Of a DNA stretch of 10,270 bases, positions 6,830 to 10,270 are shown one piece after another. The position numbers and the translations under genes are program-made. A model generated the notes under the pieces. That model had not been told where the DNA came from and did no database searches. It saw nothing but the letters and a program-made list of their open reading frames with translations. Source of the DNA: an uncultured Methylobacillus sp. (GTDB lineage Bacteria; Pseudomonadota; Gammaproteobacteria; Burkholderiales; Methylophilaceae). The stretch is taken from contig CAMLDO010000049.1 of NCBI GenBank assembly GCA_946478865.1, positions 1 to 10,270 of the forward strand. Direction: 5' to 3'. Every line of letters begins with the position of its first letter. The first letter of the stretch is position 1.

Positions 6830-7519
6830 TTAAAACACGACTTCCACGACTCCTTCGCTCCGGGCGATCCCCTTGATGAGTTGGCCAGAGCGGGTCTTGA
6901 CGGTCACTACCTGCCCGAGTCCGGCATTGCCCATGGCTTGTCCGTCGGATGTGACGGTGAAACCGTTGCCCTTGGCGGTAATCTGGACGGTCTGGCCTTG
7001 GCGGATCACATTCGCGGCGCGAAATTGCTCGGCACGCAGAATGGTGCCGTTGGGGATTGGAGCTACCACATAGCGGCCAGTCACCTGGTCGAGTGAGGTG
7101 AGGACGCTCCCGGCGAATTTGGTGACGTCCCGCAACTGCAGTTCGACGTCTTCCGCTTGCACCTGCTGACCGCTGGTGATCGGTCGTACCGCGACCAGCA
7201 CATGATTGGCGACCCTGATCTGCACCGGGACGTAAAGCGACCAGCTTTCCGGTCCCGCACAGCGTACTCCGACGCTGCTGTTTCCCCACAGGCGGCTGCC
7301 GCTGGGAAGATAGGGCTGGAGCTGGGAGCATTTGCCCAGCTTGAGCCGCGGATCGACGCGGGTGGCGGTCACTGTGTATTCGCCCGGCAGACCGGCCGTT
7401 TTCTCCTTGATGAAAGACTCGACAGCCTGCTGAATCGCGGGCAGGGACTGGAGCTCCTGCGCATGCGCGCCGGAAAAGGCGAACAGCATGAGAAAACAAA
7501 AAAGAGTCTGGAGTCGCAT
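6830..7519 (-). CDS. flgA: Flagellar basal-body P-ring assembly chaperone FlgA
   Basis: FlgA is a periplasmic chaperone needed for polymerisation of FlgI into the flagellar P-ring. The 229-residue product starts at ATG 7517-7519. The frame runs open to 7813, but the residues before this Met are not FlgA-like and would overlap the divergent cyclase gene. Residues 1-20 are a signal peptide ending AFSGAHA. The middle domain carries Cys64 (LGKCSQ) and Cys87 (GVRCAG), a plausible disulfide. The C-terminal SAF-type domain is clear: VAVRPITSGQQVQAEDVELQLRD begins at 109, then GRYVVAPIPNGTILRAEQF, IRQGQTVQITAKGNGFTVTSDGQAMGNAGLGQVVTVK, and SGQLIKGIA before the end at EVVF. Length is typical for betaproteobacterial FlgA. 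There is no usable Shine-Dalgarno: the upstream - strand reads CCCTCC rather than GGAGG. Unusually, it is separated from flgB by a divergent cyclase gene. Confidence 0.94.
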   Translation of the reverse strand: MRLQTLFCFLMLFAFSGAHAQELQSLPAIQQAVESFIKEKTAGLPGEYTVTATRVDPRLKLGKCSQLQPYLPSGSRLWGNSSVGVRCAGPESWSLYVPVQIRVANHVLVAVRPITSGQQVQAEDVELQLRDVTKFAGSVLTSLDQVTGRYVVAPIPNGTILRAEQFRAANVIRQGQTVQITAKGNGFTVTSDGQAMGNAGLGQVVTVKTRSGQLIKGIARSEGVVEVVF

Positions 7520-7547
7520 CGGTACCGATTTTGGAGGGAAAGTGTAA

Positions 7548-7583
7548 TAGAATCCAATGGATGACCGATTGTAATGGATTCTA
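7548..7583. promoter_or_regulatory. 9-bp perfect inverted repeat in the flgA/cyclase divergent region (possible operator)
   Basis: TAGAATCCA (7548-7556) and its exact reverse complement TGGATTCTA (7575-7583) flank an 18-bp AT-rich spacer. The spacer also holds CAAT/ATTG, and the heptamer AATGGAT is repeated directly at 7556-7562 and 7573-7579. Arm centres lie 27 bp apart, between two and three helical turns. The site sits about midway in the 102 bp between divergent genes, so it could serve either or both. Confidence 0.5.
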
Positions 7584-7584
7584 A

Positions 7585-7608
7585 CAAGAAGCGCCTTGAG
7601 CGTTCTTG
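7585..7608. repeat. Imperfect hairpin upstream of the cyclase gene
   Basis: Arms 7585-7594 and 7600-7608 pair as CAAGAA/TTCTTG and CGC/GCG with one unpaired G (7591) and a 5-nt loop. On the + strand it could fold in the leader of the cyclase mRNA, 13 nt before the ATG. There is no T-run, so it is not a terminator. Function unknown. Confidence 0.4.
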
Positions 7609-7622
7609 CTGCTGAGCTGCCA
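7607..7622 (-). promoter_or_regulatory. Weak candidate sigma-54 promoter for flgA
   Basis: On the - strand TGGCA (7622-7618) is followed by GCA (7609-7607) with the exact GG-N10-GC spacing of sigma-54 promoters. The two Ts usually preceding the -12 GC are absent. The start would fall near 7596, giving a leader of about 77 nt. It overlaps the start codon of the divergent gene. Only the spacing and partial consensus support it. Confidence 0.25.
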
Positions 7623-9406
7623 TGCAAACTCCGAACACCCCTATCGATATCGCCCGCCAGGCCCTGAAGCAGCTCGCCCTGAGCAAGATCGCACCTACAC
7701 CAGACAACTTCCGCAAGGTCTATGACGAGATCGCAGGCATCAAGTCCGAGGATGAGTCCTCGGGATTGGCGCAAGTGCTGGAGAAAGTGCTGCGGGATGC
7801 GGCGGGGAGACATCCGAAATACCTCAAGTCAGTGCAATTGCTGAACGCGGCGGCGGAAAAGCATGACTGGCCGGAAGCCGAGAAATTGTTGCGTGAACTG
7901 CTGCCGGCAGGAGACGGCGGCAACTGGAGCACACTGATTCGCACGCTCGTGCGCCAACTCGAGGCCAGCCACAAGGGGCTGACATCGAGCAAGAAGAAAG
8001 AAGGGCTGGAGCGCGTCCTGCTCAATTTCGAGAACGACCCGGAGCAGTTGCCGATCAAGATCCAGGCGCTGATCAGTTCCTGGGGAGCGGGAGCTTCGCC
8101 CGAACGCGCAGGGGATGACGCGGCGGATGAGCAGGCTGCCGCAAACCCGGCAGGTGCGGCGATTCCTGCGGGCGGCGCGGCGCAAGGGGGTGCCCAGGCA
8201 GGCCCGCTGGCTTCTCTCTGGCGCGATCTGCTGGTTCGAACACTGGAGCTCGGACTGCTTTCGCAACTGAAATATATTCCGGAACTGGCCCGCGGAGCCG
8301 AGACGCTGCTGGAGCAGGCGCGGCGTGCGCAAACCGAAAAAGAAGTGCTCAAGCTGACCGAGGCCTTCAAGGCTTACTGGTACAAGCTGGAAATGCACAC
8401 CGATGCGCAGTTTCGTCTGCATGAGGAGCTGATGCATTTGCTGCGACTGCTGGTCGACAACATGAGCGAGCTGGTGGCTGACGACAAATGGCTGGCCGGC
8501 CAGACGGCCATCATCCGCGACATCATTGCCAAGCCGCTGGACATCGAGGTGCTGTACGACGCCGAAAGCGGTCTCAAGGAGCTGATCTTCAAGCAGGGCA
8601 AGCTCAAGCACGGGCTGGTCGAGGCGCGCGACACGCTCAAGCAGATGGCTAGTACCTTTGTCGAGCGGCTGGTCGAAATGACGAACTATACCGGCGATTA
8701 TCACCAGAAGATCGAAGGGTATCAGCAGCAGATCAGCTCCATCGAGGACATCACCGAGCTGAATGTGGTGCTCGACAAGCTCATGGAAGATACCCGGGCG
8801 ATGCAGCTCGATGCGGTCCGGTCACACGAGGACATGAAGGAAACGCAGCGGAAGGTCGAGGAGGCTGAGCAGCGCATCCGCAAGCTGACTGCGGAGCTGG
8901 ATCAGGCCAGCCTCATGGCCCATAACGACTACCTCACCGGTGCGCTCAACCGGCGCGGCATGGAGGAGGCGCTGGAACGCGAATTCAGTCGTTCTGACCG
9001 CGGCGGCAGCGCGATCTGTATTGCGCTCATGGATGTCGATCATTTCAAGCGGCTGAACGATAGCCTGGGGCACGAGGCTGGCGATACCGCACTCGCACAC
9101 CTCGCCAAGGTCACACGCGATGCCTTGCGGCCGACCGATGTGCTGGCCCGCTATGGCGGGGAAGAGTTCGTCATCATTCTGCCGGAAACGGATATGGACG
9201 AGGGCAAGCGCGTCATGGCGCGAGTTCAGCGCGAACTCACGCGGAATTTTTTCCTGCACAAGAACGAACGTGTTCTGATTACTTTCAGCGCCGGCGTGGC
9301 GGAGCGTCGCGCGGAAGAGCCCGCGGACCTCACCCTGAAGCGTGCCGATATGGCGCTCTACGAAGCCAAGCATTCGGGGCGCAACCGCGTCATCGGCGTG
9401 GAGTAG
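7622..9406 (+). CDS. Soluble diguanylate cyclase with GGEEF active site and long helical N-terminal region
   Basis: 594 residues from ATG 7622. No strong Shine-Dalgarno is present; only GAG at 7614-7616. The C-terminal GGDEF domain starts at HNDYLTGALNRRGMEEAL (435-452). It has metal-binding Asp471 in LMDVDHFKRLND, the active-site GGEEF at 512-516, and the inhibitory I-site Arg503-x-x-Asp506 exactly five residues before it. It should make c-di-GMP from two GTP with product inhibition. No EAL or HD-GYP domain is present. The N-terminus (7-38) has the PTPDNFRKVYDEI-type motif seen ahead of some proteobacterial GGDEF domains. Next come helices, an Ala/Gly-rich linker (155-197), a second helical block (198-330) and a coiled coil (about 361-430) feeding the cyclase. 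There is no signal peptide or membrane segment, so it is cytoplasmic. Placed between flgA and flgB, it probably adjusts motility; the input signal is unknown. Confidence 0.93.
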   Translation: MQTPNTPIDIARQALKQLALSKIAPTPDNFRKVYDEIAGIKSEDESSGLAQVLEKVLRDAAGRHPKYLKSVQLLNAAAEKHDWPEAEKLLRELLPAGDGGNWSTLIRTLVRQLEASHKGLTSSKKKEGLERVLLNFENDPEQLPIKIQALISSWGAGASPERAGDDAADEQAAANPAGAAIPAGGAAQGGAQAGPLASLWRDLLVRTLELGLLSQLKYIPELARGAETLLEQARRAQTEKEVLKLTEAFKAYWYKLEMHTDAQFRLHEELMHLLRLLVDNMSELVADDKWLAGQTAIIRDIIAKPLDIEVLYDAESGLKELIFKQGKLKHGLVEARDTLKQMASTFVERLVEMTNYTGDYHQKIEGYQQQISSIEDITELNVVLDKLMEDTRAMQLDAVRSHEDMKETQRKVEEAEQRIRKLTAELDQASLMAHNDYLTGALNRRGMEEALEREFSRSDRGGSAICIALMDVDHFKRLNDSLGHEAGDTALAHLAKVTRDALRPTDVLARYGGEEFVIILPETDMDEGKRVMARVQRELTRNFFLHKNERVLITFSAGVAERRAEEPADLTLKRADMALYEAKHSGRNRVIGVE

Positions 9407-9414
9407 GAACAACC

Positions 9415-9451
9415 TTGCCGGTGCGGCGGCAATGCCTTGCCGGATTGCCGC
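9415..9451. promoter_or_regulatory. TTGCCG/CGGCAA cluster, candidate upstream activator sites for flgB
   Basis: TTGCCG occurs at 9415-9420, 9437-9442 and 9445-9450, and its reverse complement CGGCAA at 9427-9432. This makes overlapping dyads: TTGCCG-N6-CGGCAA, CGGCAA-N4-TTGCCG, and the longer GCGGCAAT/ATTGCCGC pair at 9426-9451. It lies about 80-120 bp before the start predicted from the sigma-54 element, the usual place for NtrC-family activator sites. The same bases could fold as RNA hairpins after the cyclase stop, but no T-run follows. Confidence 0.45.
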
Positions 9452-9488
9452 GAAAAACTCATCCCATTTCTTTCAAAACCCAGTACTG

Positions 9489-9504
9489 ACGCCATTTATG
9501 GCGT
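9489..9504. promoter_or_regulatory. Perfect 7-bp inverted repeat abutting the sigma-54 -24 element
   Basis: ACGCCAT (9489-9495) and ATGGCGT (9498-9504) are exact reverse complements around a TT centre. The repeat ends one base before the TGGCACG element, close enough for a bound protein to block or contact RNA polymerase. A 16-bp near-palindrome suits a dimeric regulator. Which regulator is unknown. Confidence 0.5.
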
Positions 9505-9505
9505 G

Positions 9506-9521
9506 TGGCACGCTTTCTGCT
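9506..9521 (+). promoter_or_regulatory. Sigma-54 (RpoN) -24/-12 promoter of the flgB operon
   Basis: TGGCACG (9506-9512), four bases, then CTGCT (9517-9521). This matches the consensus TGGCACG-N4-TTGCA/T at all positions except C for the first T of the -12 box, with the invariant GG-N10-GC spacing. Transcription should start near 9532, about 30 nt before flgB. RpoN with an NtrC-type activator drives rod/hook operons in many flagellated proteobacteria. Confidence 0.82.
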
Positions 9522-9526
9522 TTTTG

Positions 9527-9562
9527 TATGCCGAAACAATCTTTCATGGGATTTTCGGCATA
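9527..9562. promoter_or_regulatory. Perfect 10-bp inverted repeat spanning the flgB transcription start and start codon
   Basis: TATGCCGAAA (9527-9536) and TTTCGGCATA (9553-9562) are exact reverse complements around a 16-bp spacer. The right arm ends on the A of the flgB ATG. If transcription starts near 9532, only the inner five bases of the left arm are in the RNA, so a DNA-binding site is likelier than a full RNA hairpin. The TGCCG core resembles the upstream hexamers. The weak Shine-Dalgarno GGGA (9548-9551) lies in the spacer. Confidence 0.6.
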
Positions 9563-9957
9563 TGTTCAACAGTCTCGACAGAGCACTGGCATTCGACTCC
9601 AAGATGCTGACCTTGCGCGGCTATCGGCAGCAGGTACTGGCCGACAACATCGCGAATGCGGACACGCCCAATTACAAGGCACGTGATGTGGATTTCTCCC
9701 AGGTGCTGCGCAATGCGATCTCGTCCGTGAGCATGAACAAGACGAATGCCGCGCATCTGGATGCCAAGAACAGCAGCCCTGTGGCGGACACCCGGCTGAT
9801 GTATCGGACTTCCGTCCAGCCCAGTATCGATGGAAACACCGTGGATACCGATGTCGAGCAGGCCAAGTTCTCCGAAAACGCCTTGCAGTACATGACTACA
9901 TTGCAGGTCATGAACGGCAAGATTCAGAGCACGCTGCTCGCGCTGAGGAATAACTGA
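9562..9957 (+). CDS. flgB: Flagellar proximal rod protein FlgB
   Basis: 131 residues from ATG 9562. FlgB builds the proximal rod of the basal body and is exported through the flagellar type III apparatus, so it has no cleaved signal peptide. The N-terminal rod signature is clear ([42 protein letters not shown], from residue 4), as is the C-terminal pairing helix ([33 protein letters not shown], to the end). The middle of the chain is variable, as usual in the family. A GTG in frame at 9505 would place the sigma-54 promoter inside the gene and is rejected. The Shine-Dalgarno is weak (GGGA, about 10 nt upstream) and lies between the arms of the inverted repeat. flgC follows after 2 bp, so the two are one operon. 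Confidence 0.95.
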   Translation: MFNSLDRALAFDSKMLTLRGYRQQVLADNIANADTPNYKARDVDFSQVLRNAISSVSMNKTNAAHLDAKNSSPVADTRLMYRTSVQPSIDGNTVDTDVEQAKFSENALQYMTTLQVMNGKIQSTLLALRNN

Positions 9958-9959
9958 TC

Positions 9960-10270
9960 ATGTCGCTGTTCAAGGTATTCGATATCGCCGGCTCCGCGAT
10001 GACCGCGCAGTCGATGCGCCTCAATGTGGTTGCCAGCAACATGGCCAATGCCGACAGCGTAACCGGCTCCGACGGCCAGCCTTACCGTGCCAAGCAGGTA
10101 ATTTTCCAGGCCCAGCCGCAGGGCGGCGTCAATGTGACGCGCGTCATCGACGACCCGTCCCCGATGAAAATGGTGTACGACCCGCAAAGCCCGTACGCCG
10201 ATGGGCAGGGCTACGTGACCATGCCCAACGTCAACGTGGTCGAGGAAATGACCAACATGATTTCGGCTTC
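9960..10270 (+). CDS. flgC: Flagellar proximal rod protein FlgC, N-terminal part (3' end outside window)
   Basis: Begins at ATG 9960, 2 bp after the flgB stop, with GAGGAA (9945-9950) inside the end of flgB as Shine-Dalgarno. The frame stays open to the right edge, giving 103 residues of a usual ~135. The N-terminal rod motif is present ([33 protein letters not shown]), followed by [16 protein letters not shown]. Near the edge come [21 protein letters not shown], the family's conserved lead-in to the C-terminal helix. FlgC joins FlgB and FlgF in the proximal rod and is exported by the flagellar apparatus. More rod and hook genes probably follow. Confidence 0.95.
   Translation, partial: MSLFKVFDIAGSAMTAQSMRLNVVASNMANADSVTGSDGQPYRAKQVIFQAQPQGGVNVTRVIDDPSPMKMVYDPQSPYADGQGYVTMPNVNVVEEMTNMISA

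Noticed and set aside
6585..7499. Second - strand frame (304 codons) overlapping flgA
   Set aside because: The FlgA frame carries the signal peptide and SAF-domain motifs. This alternative frame is Arg/Pro-rich low-complexity sequence.
9530..9540. GCCGAAAC as a sigma-28 -10 box for flgB
   Set aside because: No TAAA-like -35 box lies at the required 15-bp spacing, and the adjacent sigma-54 element is a far better match.
9505..9561. Extended flgB start at GTG 9505
   Set aside because: It would put the sigma-54 promoter and the predicted transcription start inside the coding region. ATG 9562 gives the standard FlgB N-terminus.

Overview
The window reads as a chromosomal stretch from a GC-rich betaproteobacterium. 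The likeliest setting is a sulfur- or iron-oxidising lithotroph of the Gallionellaceae/Sulfuricellaceae type. That placement is inferred from gene content: a long-form PurL, a flavocytochrome c sulfide dehydrogenase pair, and flagellar genes behind a sigma-54 promoter. No rRNA, tRNA, insertion sequence, CRISPR array or phage gene is visible. Gene density is high and no gap without a gene exceeds about 160 bp.

Region 1 (1-2490): the C-terminal half of purL (phosphoribosylformylglycinamidine synthase), open at the left edge. It is followed 24 bp later by a small exported ankyrin-repeat protein.

Region 2 (2529-6785): five consecutive + strand genes, all for predicted exported proteins. They are a monoheme class I cytochrome c, a Tat-exported flavoprotein with the full set of FccB cysteines, a PQQ-dependent sorbosone/aldose dehydrogenase-like beta-propeller, a 183-residue exported protein I do not recognise, and an SMP-30/gluconolactonase-like beta-propeller. 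The first four are tightly packed (TAATG overlap, 14-bp gap, 2-bp gap) and probably form one transcript. A hairpin with a T-run lies before the fifth gene. The first two should form a periplasmic sulfide:cytochrome c oxidoreductase. The other three look like a periplasmic add-on whose link to sulfide oxidation is not obvious. The stop-codon region of fccB carries an in-frame 15-bp tandem duplication.

Region 3 (6830-10270): flagellar genes and a c-di-GMP gene. flgA (P-ring chaperone) is on the - strand and converges on the propeller gene. A 594-residue soluble GGEEF diguanylate cyclase with an intact I-site is divergent from flgA. Next is a 155-bp promoter region, then flgB and the start of flgC (rod proteins). 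That promoter region holds a near-consensus sigma-54 -24/-12 element, an upstream cluster of TTGCCG/CGGCAA hexamers at typical enhancer distance, a perfect 7-bp inverted repeat touching the -24 element, and a perfect 10-bp inverted repeat that spans the predicted transcription start and ends in the flgB start codon. This dense regulatory architecture and the mixed exported redox cluster are the most interesting parts of the window.
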